Assembly (NCBI RefSeq): GCF_013618475.1
Contig: NZ_JABJVN010000002.1
Coordinates: 248,001 to 312,000 of the forward strand
Direction: 5' to 3'
From: Saccharibacillus deserti
Lineage (GTDB): Bacteria > Bacillota > Bacilli > Paenibacillales > Paenibacillaceae
DNA: 64,000 nucleotides
Made by a program: the position numbers and the translations under genes. Shown here in pieces: positions 7,319-14,947 of the stretch. Numbering within the stretch: position 1 is the first letter of the stretch; each line of letters starts with the position of its first letter. The notes beneath the pieces were generated by a model. It was not told where the DNA came from. It searched no databases and worked only from the letters and a program-made list of their open reading frames with translations.

Positions 7319-8513
7319 GAGTGTAACCTCCTTCATTTTCCACTTCTCCGGCCATGGCCCCGAGCAGGCTGCCGCGAACGACAACGCCCATCAAGCGGTT
7401 TTCTTCATCCACGACCGAGATCGGAATCGGAGACGTACTGCTGAGTTCGAACATTTCGCCGATCAGACGGTCCGGCGGACACACCGGACATCCGGGAATC
7501 AGAATATCTTCAATAGAAAGCTTTTCTCTAACGGCACGCGAAGCATCTTCGGCCGTAATGGCACCGAGCAGACGTTTGCCGCGGTCGATCACGAACAGGT
7601 TGGATACCGCACGTTCGCGCATCAATTCGAGAGCGACGCGGGGACCTCGGTCGGGTGTGATCGTCTCGGGACGCCGCATGACATGGGAAGCCGTCAGAAC
7701 CTTGGACAGATCCACGTCTTCGACGAAACGCTGCACGTAGCGGTTGGCCGGCTGGATCAGGATTTCTTCCGGCGTACCGATCTGAACGACTTCGCCGTCG
7801 CGCATCAGGGCAATGCGGTCTCCGATCCGAAGCGCTTCGTCCAGATCGTGCGTGATGAAGATAATCGTTTTTTTCATTTTTTCCTGCAGATCGAGCAGTT
7901 CGTCCTGCATATCGCGGCGGATCAGCGGATCCAGGGCACTGAACGCTTCGTCCATCAGCAGCACTTCCGGATCGTTGGCGAGTGCACGGGCAAGCCCGAC
8001 GCGCTGCTGCATGCCGCCGCTCAGTTCGTCCGGCATTTTGTCTTCCCAGCCTTTGAGACCGACCAGCTCAAGCGATTGTTTCGCTTTTGCATAGCGTTTC
8101 GACTTTTCCACTTTTTGAATTTCAAGACCGTATTCCACATTTTCGATCACCGTGCGGTGCGGGAACAAAGCGAATTTCTGGAAAACCATACTGATCGTTT
8201 TGCGGCGTACTTCGCGCAGCTGCTCCGCATTCATCTTCATAAGGTCTTTGCCATGTACGAGAACCTGTCCCGCGGTCGGATCGATCAGCCGGTTAAACAT
8301 GCGTACGAGCGTCGATTTGCCGCTGCCCGACAACCCCATGATGACGAAAATTTCGCCCGGCTCGATATCCATGTTCACCTGGTTGACCCCGACGGTGATT
8401 TGTTTTTCCTTGGCCAGCTTTTCTTTGTTGTAGCCTTGTTCAAGTAACTTCACTCCCTGGGCGGCGTTGGGTCCAAACAACTTGCTTACATTTCGAATGC
8501 TGAGTATCGGCAT
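7308..8513 (-). CDS. opuAA: Glycine betaine ABC transporter, ATPase with CBS domains
   Basis: A 401-residue ATPase. It has Walker A GLSGSGKST (60-68), signature LSGGMQQRV (164-172) and Walker B VLLMDE (184-189), then two CBS domains (about 265-401). In OpuA-type importers these domains sense internal ionic strength or c-di-AMP and gate transport. The ATG at 8513 is preferred because AAGGGG lies 7 nt upstream; a GTG three codons earlier (8522) is also open. It is first gene of the opuAA-AB-AC operon and is divergent from gbsR. Confidence 0.95.
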   Translation of the reverse strand: MPILSIRNVSKLFGPNAAQGVKLLEQGYNKEKLAKEKQITVGVNQVNMDIEPGEIFVIMGLSGSGKSTLVRMFNRLIDPTAGQVLVHGKDLMKMNAEQLREVRRKTISMVFQKFALFPHRTVIENVEYGLEIQKVEKSKRYAKAKQSLELVGLKGWEDKMPDELSGGMQQRVGLARALANDPEVLLMDEAFSALDPLIRRDMQDELLDLQEKMKKTIIFITHDLDEALRIGDRIALMRDGEVVQIGTPEEILIQPANRYVQRFVEDVDLSKVLTASHVMRRPETITPDRGPRVALELMRERAVSNLFVIDRGKRLLGAITAEDASRAVREKLSIEDILIPGCPVCPPDRLIGEMFELSSTSPIPISVVDEENRLMGVVVRGSLLGAMAGEVENEGGYTRAE

Positions 8514-8934
8514 TTCGTTCACCCCTTCTATTTATTGATGCAGAACATCCGGTCGACGCAGCGGCAGAACGTTCGGTAAGACGATATTGTCCCGGTATAC
8601 AAACGGATCGATGCAAACGGACCGAAAGCGATAGAGCATTTCAAGAAAAACCAGGCTTCCGGAACCAACCGAGCTGCGTGGTGCCAACGTCCTAAAGTGT
8701 AACAAAGCATTATTTTCTTTTCAACCTTCAAAACCGTACGTTAAGTTCATACAGAAAAAACTGTACAGAGTTATAGTGTGAAATGCTTGGAAATGCTCCT
8801 TTATGCTCGTTTTTTGAAAACTTTACAATTAAGAACCCATCTCCTAGAATAAAAAATGACAAATCATGTATTCAACTATTAAATAGAAATCTTATATGAA
8901 CCCTATAGAGAAAGAACCGAAGGAGGTTTCAGGC
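8514..8934. promoter_or_regulatory. Divergent opuA-gbsR regulatory region
   Basis: A 421-bp gap without a convincing gene, AT-rich in its right half. It must hold the opuA promoter (minus strand) and the gbsR promoter (plus strand, 8822-8850). CAGAAAAAACTG at about 8753-8764 is a small dyad. The opuA -10/-35 could not be assigned with confidence. Confidence 0.6.
8822..8850 (+). promoter_or_regulatory. Sigma-A promoter of gbsR
   Basis: TTTACA (8822-8827) and TAGAAT (8845-8850), spacer exactly 17 bp, 85 bp before the start codon. Confidence 0.7.
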
Positions 8935-9495
8935 ATGAGCTTGGACCAGAACGAGTGGAATGAACAGCAGTATGAAGCGGTACAGCGGATTCGCAAGCGC
9001 GTTATCGAAGTCGTGGGACGAAATATGGAGCTGTACGGCGTAACGCTGTCGACCGGCCATCTATACGGGCTGCTTTTTTTTGCCGATAAACCGATGACCC
9101 TCGACGAGATGGGACGCGAGATGCAGATGAGCAAGACCAGCATGAGCACGGGCGTACGCACCCTGCTCGATCTGAAGATGGTCAATAAGGTTTGGGAAAA
9201 AGGATCCAGAAAAGATTTATATGAAGTGGAATATGACTGGTATCAGACTTTTACGGACTATTTTGCTACCCAATGGAGAAGAGCGGTTGAAAGTAATATG
9301 CAGGCTTTGCGCCGTGCGATGAAGGAAATTGAACGTTTGGCGCAGCAGCCCGATACAAGCGAATTCATGGCGGGGGTGCTGCAAAAAGACCTGGAAAAAA
9401 TCCGCCAGGCCGAAAGCTACTACCGCTGGCTGGATCGGGTGATCGATGCGATGGAGGAAGGCCAACTTTTCGACTTGGTACCGAGGGAGTCTTAA
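8935..9495 (+). CDS. gbsR: GbsR/MarR-type choline-responsive repressor
   Basis: A 186-residue regulator. ATG 8935 is used because AAGGAGG lies at 8920-8926; an upstream ATG (8896) has no ribosome site. A winged helix-turn-helix lies at about 45-100 (GREMQMSKTSMSTGVRTLLDLKMVNKVW), followed by long helices for dimerisation (YFATQWRRAVESNMQALRRAMKEIERL). The protein matches GbsR of Bacillus (about 180 aa), which represses choline uptake and oxidation genes and senses choline. Here it is divergent from opuA rather than next to gbsAB, so it probably controls uptake of a ready-made osmoprotectant. Confidence 0.88.
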   Translation: MSLDQNEWNEQQYEAVQRIRKRVIEVVGRNMELYGVTLSTGHLYGLLFFADKPMTLDEMGREMQMSKTSMSTGVRTLLDLKMVNKVWEKGSRKDLYEVEYDWYQTFTDYFATQWRRAVESNMQALRRAMKEIERLAQQPDTSEFMAGVLQKDLEKIRQAESYYRWLDRVIDAMEEGQLFDLVPRES

Positions 9496-9738
9496 GTCCC
9501 GGTGTGCCGGAATTGACGGTTGTCCAGAGGCGGACCGCTCCGCCTAAATCGGCCGAGCGGCGGCGCTTCTAAAAAACTCGGTGCGGGTAATGGTTTTATT
9601 GTAGGCGGATTTTGTCTCTGGCCTTGTTCCTGCTTACAATTCTTCGGCTTCGTGGACTGGTCTGCTGCATTGACAGCCCCGCTTTCCGAGCTTACGCTGG
9701 AATTAATAAATTTACGTTTAAAGGTGGCTGTTTTACCT

Positions 9739-10953
9739 ATGCAGTATCGTCCTACTCAAGCCGTCGTGGATCTGGATGCTCTTCGCGCCAACTACGAGGC
9801 TTTTCGTTTGCATCTACAGGATTCGACCCTGCTGCTCGCCTGTGTCAAAGCCAATGCCTACGGGCACGGAGCCGTGGAGGTCAGCCGTGAACTGGAGCGT
9901 CTGGGCGCCGATTATTTGAGTGTGGCTTTTCTGGACGAGGCGTTGGAGCTTCGCGATGCAGGCATAGATATGCCGATTTTGGTGCTCGGTTATACGCCGC
10001 CCGAAGGACTGGGCGTCGCGCGCGACCGGGACATCACCATTGCGCTGTTCAGCGACGACGTTCTGGAAGCTGCGCGGCTGCTGGAGCGTTCTGCGCCGGA
10101 ATCCCGTCTCAAAGTCCATATCAAAGTCGACAGCGGCATGGGCCGTCTCGGCCAAATGGCCGGTCCGGACGCGGCAGCTTTCGTCAAAAAGGCTTTGCAG
10201 GCAGATGCGATCGAAGTCGAAGGATTGTTCACTCATTTCGCCAGAGCGGATGAAGCCGACAAGACCTATACACAGTTCCAATACGAAGCATTCCGCGGTA
10301 CCGTGGATACGCTTGCGCAGGAAGGCATCGAGATTCCGTTGATACATACCGGCAACAGTGCCGCCGCGATCGACACGCCGGGCTTTTCCCCGAAAATGGT
10401 TCGGATCGGAATTTCTTTGTACGGCATTTATCCTTCCTGCGAAGTCAATCACAATGCGGTTTCGCTGAGACCGGTACTGACGCTCAAGACGAGGGCCGTC
10501 TTCCTCAAGACGCTTCGGCATCCGATGGGAATCAGTTACGGTTCCCTGTATACGGCAGAAGCGGGCGAACGGATCGCGACGCTGCCGCTCGGCTACGCCG
10601 ACGGTTACTCGCGCATGCTCGGAGGCAAGGCGGAAGTCCTGATTCGGGGCCGCAGAGCCCCGGTCACGGGAACGATTTGTATGGATCAGTGTATGGTGTC
10701 GCTCAAATCTTTCGCGGACGCGGAAGATATCCAAGAAGGCGAAGAGGTTGTCCTGCTCGGCAGCCAGTCCGGGGAAATGATTACCGCGGACGAAATTGCC
10801 GCCAAACTCGGAACGATCCCTTACGAAGTGTTATGCATGCTTGCTCACCGTATACCCAGAATTTACACCCGCAGCGGTGCTGTCACAGCAGAATCCAATC
10901 CCCTTTTGCATGAAAATCCGGTCTCTTTTCAAAGGCTTCCGAGCGAAGTGTGA
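9739..10953 (+). CDS. alr: Alanine racemase
   Basis: A 404-residue PLP enzyme that converts L- to D-alanine for peptidoglycan. CVKANAYGHG carries the Schiff-base lysine K37. SLYGIYPS and GTICMDQCMV are further family motifs, the latter in the C-terminal beta domain. The start at 9739 begins the conserved fold (YRPTQAVVDLDALRANYE) and follows AAAGGTGG. The frame is open further upstream, but that part has no racemase similarity. The MazEF genes follow, the order seen in Bacillus. Confidence 0.93.
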   Translation: MQYRPTQAVVDLDALRANYEAFRLHLQDSTLLLACVKANAYGHGAVEVSRELERLGADYLSVAFLDEALELRDAGIDMPILVLGYTPPEGLGVARDRDITIALFSDDVLEAARLLERSAPESRLKVHIKVDSGMGRLGQMAGPDAAAFVKKALQADAIEVEGLFTHFARADEADKTYTQFQYEAFRGTVDTLAQEGIEIPLIHTGNSAAAIDTPGFSPKMVRIGISLYGIYPSCEVNHNAVSLRPVLTLKTRAVFLKTLRHPMGISYGSLYTAEAGERIATLPLGYADGYSRMLGGKAEVLIRGRRAPVTGTICMDQCMVSLKSFADAEDIQEGEEVVLLGSQSGEMITADEIAAKLGTIPYEVLCMLAHRIPRIYTRSGAVTAESNPLLHENPVSFQRLPSEV

Positions 10954-10963
10954 AGAATTGGGC

Positions 10964-10992
10964 TGTACGAATGAAAGATTGTGGGCTATAAT
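10964..10992 (+). promoter_or_regulatory. Probable promoter of mazEF
   Basis: TATAAT at 10987-10992 with weak -35 TGTACG (10964-10969), spacer 17 bp, in the 159-bp gap after alr. Confidence 0.4.
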
Positions 10993-11112
10993 GGGTGGCA
11001 GCACAGGTGATATACGCATCGTATATACACTTTTTCAACAGTTCCCGAATGAACGGGCTCCAAAACAGGCGGGAACCGTTGACGGGTATAAGCTCATGGG
11101 GGTGGAAGAACG

Positions 11113-11394
11113 GTGGCGAACTTGCAAAGCACCAAGAGAGTGATGATCAGCTTGCCCGATCATCTTCTGCAAGAAGTGGATGGAATCGCAGCTTTGGAAA
11201 ATTCCAATCGCAGTGAACTGATCAGGTTGGCAATGAGACAGTATCTGGTCGACCGGAAAAAGCGGTATATCCGCGAGTCGATGCAGCGGGGTTACATGGA
11301 AATGGCCCATATCAACTTGTCGATGGCTTGTGAAGCGTTTCATGCGGAGGAAGATGCGGACATCACTCTGGTTCGCTTAGTAAGCGGGGTGTAA
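11113..11394 (+). CDS. ndoAI: Antitoxin EndoAI / MazE family
   Basis: A 93-residue protein with a GTG start, the same length as Bacillus EndoAI. The N-terminal ribbon-helix-helix KRVMISLPDHLLQEVDGIA and the block MQRGYMEMAHINLSMACEAF match the family. It binds and blocks the EndoA RNase and, with it, represses the operon. The conserved end RLVSGV is 3 nt from the toxin start, so translation is coupled. Confidence 0.93.
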   Translation: MANLQSTKRVMISLPDHLLQEVDGIAALENSNRSELIRLAMRQYLVDRKKRYIRESMQRGYMEMAHINLSMACEAFHAEEDADITLVRLVSGV

Positions 11395-11397
11395 CTA

Positions 11398-11748
11398 TTG
11401 CTTGTAAAACGCGGTGACGTATTTTTTGCGGACCTGTCGCCGGTGGTGGGGTCCGAGCAGGGTGGAGTGCGTCCGGTTCTGGTGATCCAGAACGATATCG
11501 GCAACCGCTTCAGTCCTACGGTCATCGTCGCGGCGATTACCGCCCAAATTCAGAAAGCAAAGCTGCCGACCCATGTAGAAATCGATGCCAAGACGCACGG
11601 ATTCGATCGCGATTCCGTAGTCCTGCTCGAACAGATTCGAACGATCGACAAGCAGCGCCTGACAGACCGGATTACAAGGCTTGGCGAAGAAACGATGAAG
11701 CGGGTCGACGAGTCCCTGCAGATCAGTCTGAGCCTGGTCGATTTTTAA
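11398..11748 (+). CDS. ndoA: Endoribonuclease toxin EndoA / MazF
   Basis: A 116-residue toxin starting at TTG (11398). The sequence [20 protein letters not shown] and [20 protein letters not shown] is almost identical to Bacillus NdoA, which cleaves single-stranded mRNA at UACAU. The catalytic arginine is in GGVRPVLV and the threonine in AAITAQ. TTG start and GTG antitoxin start are both non-AUG, which suggests low expression. All catalytic parts are present, so it should be functional. Confidence 0.95.
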   Translation: MLVKRGDVFFADLSPVVGSEQGGVRPVLVIQNDIGNRFSPTVIVAAITAQIQKAKLPTHVEIDAKTHGFDRDSVVLLEQIRTIDKQRLTDRITRLGEETMKRVDESLQISLSLVDF

Positions 11749-11795
11749 ACCGAAATGCGGCTGCGGGAGTCGACGGAAACGGCGTTTTGCGCCAA

Positions 11796-11856
11796 CCGGG
11801 AGAAGAGCATGTCCTATGCGGGTACTCACGCAGGGGAGGCTCTTTTTCCGGTTTTT
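11796..11856 (+). terminator. Intrinsic terminator after mazEF
   Basis: A 13-bp stem with two G-U pairs, left 11796-11808 and right 11839-11851, a 30-nt loop, then TTTTT (11852-11856). Confidence 0.7.
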
Positions 11857-11870
11857 GGCGTGTCAGCCTT

Positions 11871-11900
11871 TTGACGACATTAGAATAAAGCTCACATAAA
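11871..11900 (+). promoter_or_regulatory. Probable promoter of sdaAB-sdaAA
   Basis: TTGACG (11871-11876) and CATAAA (11895-11900), spacer 18 bp; TATAAC follows at 11901-11906 as an alternative -10. It implies a leader of about 190 nt. Confidence 0.45.
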
Positions 11901-11907
11901 TATAACA

Positions 11908-12080
11908 AACATAGCAGACGGGCAAACGGATCCAAAGGTGACGAAGGCTGCTTTTCTGCGGTGTCGAAGCAGAGCAGAGTAGTCGACGGATAGCGGAAAT
12001 CAAGGTAAAATAGCGGTGAAGTATCCGAAGAAGAACGGCTGATGCTTATAAAAGGCAGCCCATCCTGATTATTGACGAAG
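11908..12080 (+). promoter_or_regulatory. Structured 5' leader of the serine dehydratase operon (candidate)
   Basis: AGCAG (11913-11917) can pair with CTGCT (11948-11952), which runs into TTTT. The same CTGCTTTTCTGC segment (11948-11959) can instead pair with GCAGAGCAG (11969-11977). The two structures exclude each other, the layout of an attenuator or riboswitch. The segment GGGCAAACGG...GACGAAGGC is only loosely like a c-di-GMP-I core and lacks its key bases, so no known class is assigned. Confidence 0.3.
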
Positions 12081-12096
12081 CGGGGAGAGCTTACAG

Positions 12097-12786
12097 ATGC
12101 GTTTTAAAAATGTGTTTTCCATTATTGGACCTTCCATGGTCGGTCCTTCTAGCTCACATACAGCGGGGGCGGTACGGATCGGACTGATTGCGAGGCAGCT
12201 GCTGGGTACCAAGCCTTCCAGTGTCAAGATCGCTTTGTACGGATCGTTCGCCGAGACCTATTGGGGACACGGGACGGATCTGGCGTTGGCCGGCGGACTG
12301 CTCGGTTACGCGACCGACGATGCGCGCGTAGCGGAAGCGCTCGAGGAAGCGGAACGCCTGGGCATCGAGATCACTTTCGTTAAAGGGGTCGGCATGGCGC
12401 CGCATCCGAATACGGCAAAGCTTGAATTGAAAGCGGAGAACGGCCGCACCGCTCAGGTGCTTGGGGCATCGATCGGCGGAGGCACTGTCATGATTCACGA
12501 AATGAACGGTTTCGACGTACGCTGCAGCGGAGAATATCCGACGATTGTCGTCCTGCACGACGACCGACCGGGTGTGATCGCTTCGCTTACGGCGGTATTG
12601 GGGGCCAGCGATACGAATATCGGATATATGGGCGTCGACCGCAAAGGCCGCAGCGCCGAAGCGATGACGGTCATGGAACTCGATTCGGTACCGGATCAGC
12701 GGCTGCTTACCCAACTGCGCCAGATCGAAGACGTCAAGGAAGTTACGGTTATCCATTTGAACGGCGGGGAGGCGAAGCATCAATGA
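12097..12786 (+). CDS. sdaAB: L-serine dehydratase, beta subunit
   Basis: A 229-residue subunit of the iron-sulfur L-serine ammonia-lyase, which turns serine into pyruvate and ammonia. MVGPSSSHTAGAVRIG is the conserved serine-rich motif at the N-terminus. Residues about 150-225 form an ACT domain (TIVVLHDDRPGVIASLTAVLG). GGGGAGAG precedes the ATG. Its stop overlaps the alpha-subunit start (ATGA), giving coupled synthesis of the two subunits. Confidence 0.95.
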   Translation: MRFKNVFSIIGPSMVGPSSSHTAGAVRIGLIARQLLGTKPSSVKIALYGSFAETYWGHGTDLALAGGLLGYATDDARVAEALEEAERLGIEITFVKGVGMAPHPNTAKLELKAENGRTAQVLGASIGGGTVMIHEMNGFDVRCSGEYPTIVVLHDDRPGVIASLTAVLGASDTNIGYMGVDRKGRSAEAMTVMELDSVPDQRLLTQLRQIEDVKEVTVIHLNGGEAKHQ

Positions 12787-13718
12787 GATTTCGGACCTTA
12801 AAAGAATTGGCGGAGATCAGCGGCGCGGAGAACAAAACGTTGGCCGAAGTCATGATTGAAGACCAAGCGGCAGAAACCGGGGCTTCACCGGAAACGATTG
12901 TCGCGCAGATGGCCGATTATTACCAAAAAATGAAAGAAGCCGTACGGATCGGATTGTCGGAGCAAAATGTATCGCGCAGCGGCCTCAGCGGCGGCGATGC
13001 GGTCAAAGTGCTGGACCTGGTCGAGAACGGAACGCCTTCTTCCGGCGATCCGTCTTCCCGAGCGATGGCGTATGCTTTGGCCGTATCGGAAGTGAATGCT
13101 TCGATGGGGCGTATTATCGCTACGCCTACCGCCGGCTCGTGCGGAATCATTCCGGGAGTGTTCGTCAGCTCCCAGGAGCGTTTCGGCTGGAGCGACGAGC
13201 ATATGGTGAACGGATTGTTCGCGGCCGGAGCGATCGGCTACGTGATTGCCAACAACTCGTTTATTTCCGGAGCCGAAGGCGGCTGCCAGGCGGAAGTGGG
13301 TTCGGCCATCGGAATGGCGGCCGGCGCAATGGTCGAACTGCGCGGCGGCAGCGCCGAACAGGCGATGCATGCCGTAGGCCTCGCGCTCAAGAATACGCTT
13401 GGACTGATCTGCGATCCGGTAGCAGGACTCGTGGAGATTCCCTGCATCGTCCGCAACGGACTTGGAGCGGTCAATGCGCTGGCTGCGGCCGATATGGGGC
13501 TTGCCGGCGTGCGCAGCGCTATTCCTTCCGACGAAGTGGTCAGTGTCATGCTGGAAGTCGGGGCGGCCATGCCGAGCGGACACCGCGAGACGGGGCAGGG
13601 AGGTCTGGCCCAGACGCCGACCGGTCGCAAGCTGACCGAAGGATTGATGCGCGGTCGCAAGCCGCTGGAACCGGAGACGGAAGAACCGAGAGCGGTGCAG
13701 GCCGAAACGGTCGAATAA
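12783..13718 (+). CDS. sdaAA: L-serine dehydratase, alpha subunit
   Basis: A 311-residue catalytic subunit. Three Fe-S-ligating cysteines lie in TAGSCGIIPG, LICDPVAG and EIPCIVRNG. SGAEGGCQAEVGSAIGMAAG is the other signature block. It forms the oxygen-sensitive [4Fe-4S] serine dehydratase with SdaAB. It is the second gene of a two-gene operon and is followed by a strong terminator. Confidence 0.95.
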   Translation: MRFRTLKELAEISGAENKTLAEVMIEDQAAETGASPETIVAQMADYYQKMKEAVRIGLSEQNVSRSGLSGGDAVKVLDLVENGTPSSGDPSSRAMAYALAVSEVNASMGRIIATPTAGSCGIIPGVFVSSQERFGWSDEHMVNGLFAAGAIGYVIANNSFISGAEGGCQAEVGSAIGMAAGAMVELRGGSAEQAMHAVGLALKNTLGLICDPVAGLVEIPCIVRNGLGAVNALAAADMGLAGVRSAIPSDEVVSVMLEVGAAMPSGHRETGQGGLAQTPTGRKLTEGLMRGRKPLEPETEEPRAVQAETVE

Positions 13719-13751
13719 CAGGGGGCGGGCGCGAACTGCCGATGCTCCCGG

Positions 13752-13800
13752 AAAAGGCGAAGCGAATTCAGGCGGCCCGTGCCGCACGCTTCGCCTTTTT
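13752..13800 (+). terminator. Intrinsic terminator after sdaAA
   Basis: AAAAGGCGAAGCG (13752-13764) pairs perfectly with CGCTTCGCCTTTT; the T run starts at 13796. Confidence 0.9.
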
Positions 13801-13825
13801 GGATGGAGAAAGGAAGGGCAGGAAC

Positions 13826-14761
13826 ATGATTGCGGACAACCGCCGGATTTATCTGTACGAATATGCTTGTCACGAAGACGAGCGGGAACTTTGCGCGCTG
13901 GAGCTGCGAACTTTGTTTGGGACGAATCCTTCCCCCGGGTTCCTGCGGAGCGAACGGAATATCGATCCTTCCCGCAGCCCGTTTATTCGGGGAAAGCTGA
14001 CGATCGAATATACGGCTCCGACCCTGGAGAAGCTCGCCGAGCAGGCGGGGCGGATCGGGCTGGGCGGCGAAACGTTCAAGCTGCGTTATATGGAAGCGGA
14101 AGGCGGAGCCGATTACGAAGAAAAGCGTCGAATCGAGCGGGTAGTCGGGGCGTCTATGCGCGGACGGGCCGATATGAAGAACCCCGGCCGGCTGTACGGG
14201 ATCGCTTATGCGGACGGCTTGTGGCGGCTGGGAGGCTTCGCGCAGAGCGAAGCGGTCTGGCTGCGTCACAACGATAAGCCGCGCCAGTATTCGACGGCAC
14301 TCGGAACGCGAACGGCAAGAGCCGTAGCGAATATTGCGGTGCCCGTGCCTGAAGGGATTCGTGCGATCGATCCGTGCTGCGGCATCGGTACGGTGCTGAT
14401 TGAAGCGGGATCGATGGGGGTCGGGATAGACGGATTCGATCTGAATCCGCTGGCCGTCATCGGAGCCCGGGAGAATCTGGCGCACTTCGGCCTGCCGGTC
14501 CGGGTGAAAGTAGCGGACATGCGAACGCTCGAAGGCCGATACGACGCCCTTGTCCTCGATCTGCCCTACAATCTATGTTCGGTGCTTGCGGCGCAGGAGC
14601 GGATGGAAATGCTTCGATCGGCCCGCCGTTTGTCCGCGCGCTGCGTGATTGTGGCGACGGAAGAGATCGGGGCGGAGATCGAGGCTGCGGGTTTTGTTTT
14701 GGCGGACCGCTGCACCGTACGCAAAGGGAAATTTGCCCGGCATATCTGGTTGGGCATATAG
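13826..14761 (+). CDS. Trm11-like SAM-dependent RNA methyltransferase
   Basis: A 311-residue protein starting at ATG 13826 after AGGAAGGGCAGG; the open frame upstream runs through the sdaAA terminator and is not coding. The N-terminal half (1-150) lacks clear motifs but aligns with short Trm11/TrmG10-type proteins of Firmicutes. The C-terminal Rossmann methyltransferase has motif I IDPCCGIGTVLIEA and motif IV DLPYN, a variant of the (N/D)PPY of N-methyltransferases. It probably methylates guanosine N2 in tRNA or rRNA; the target is not known. It stands alone before tex. Confidence 0.8.
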   Translation: MIADNRRIYLYEYACHEDERELCALELRTLFGTNPSPGFLRSERNIDPSRSPFIRGKLTIEYTAPTLEKLAEQAGRIGLGGETFKLRYMEAEGGADYEEKRRIERVVGASMRGRADMKNPGRLYGIAYADGLWRLGGFAQSEAVWLRHNDKPRQYSTALGTRTARAVANIAVPVPEGIRAIDPCCGIGTVLIEAGSMGVGIDGFDLNPLAVIGARENLAHFGLPVRVKVADMRTLEGRYDALVLDLPYNLCSVLAAQERMEMLRSARRLSARCVIVATEEIGAEIEAAGFVLADRCTVRKGKFARHIWLGI

Positions 14762-14947
14762 AAGAAAGAAACGGCGGCATTTTTGTTTTTTCGCGAAACG
14801 GGGCGTTGGGATTTCGATTTCGGTTTGCGGAAAACAACGTCTGTCTGTCATAATAGGTAGACCGTTTTTCGCGGCGCAGGCCCGGGAAATACGCCGGAGC
14901 GTTTGAACGGTCCGGAGAACAAGCAGCAAAAGAAAGAGGGAGATTTA

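Noticed and set aside
11913-11960. c-di-GMP-I (GEMM) riboswitch before sdaAB
   Set aside because: GGGCAAAC and GACG-like parts are present, but the GNRA loop, the CGCAAAGCC core and the second stem are not; kept only as an unassigned structured leader.
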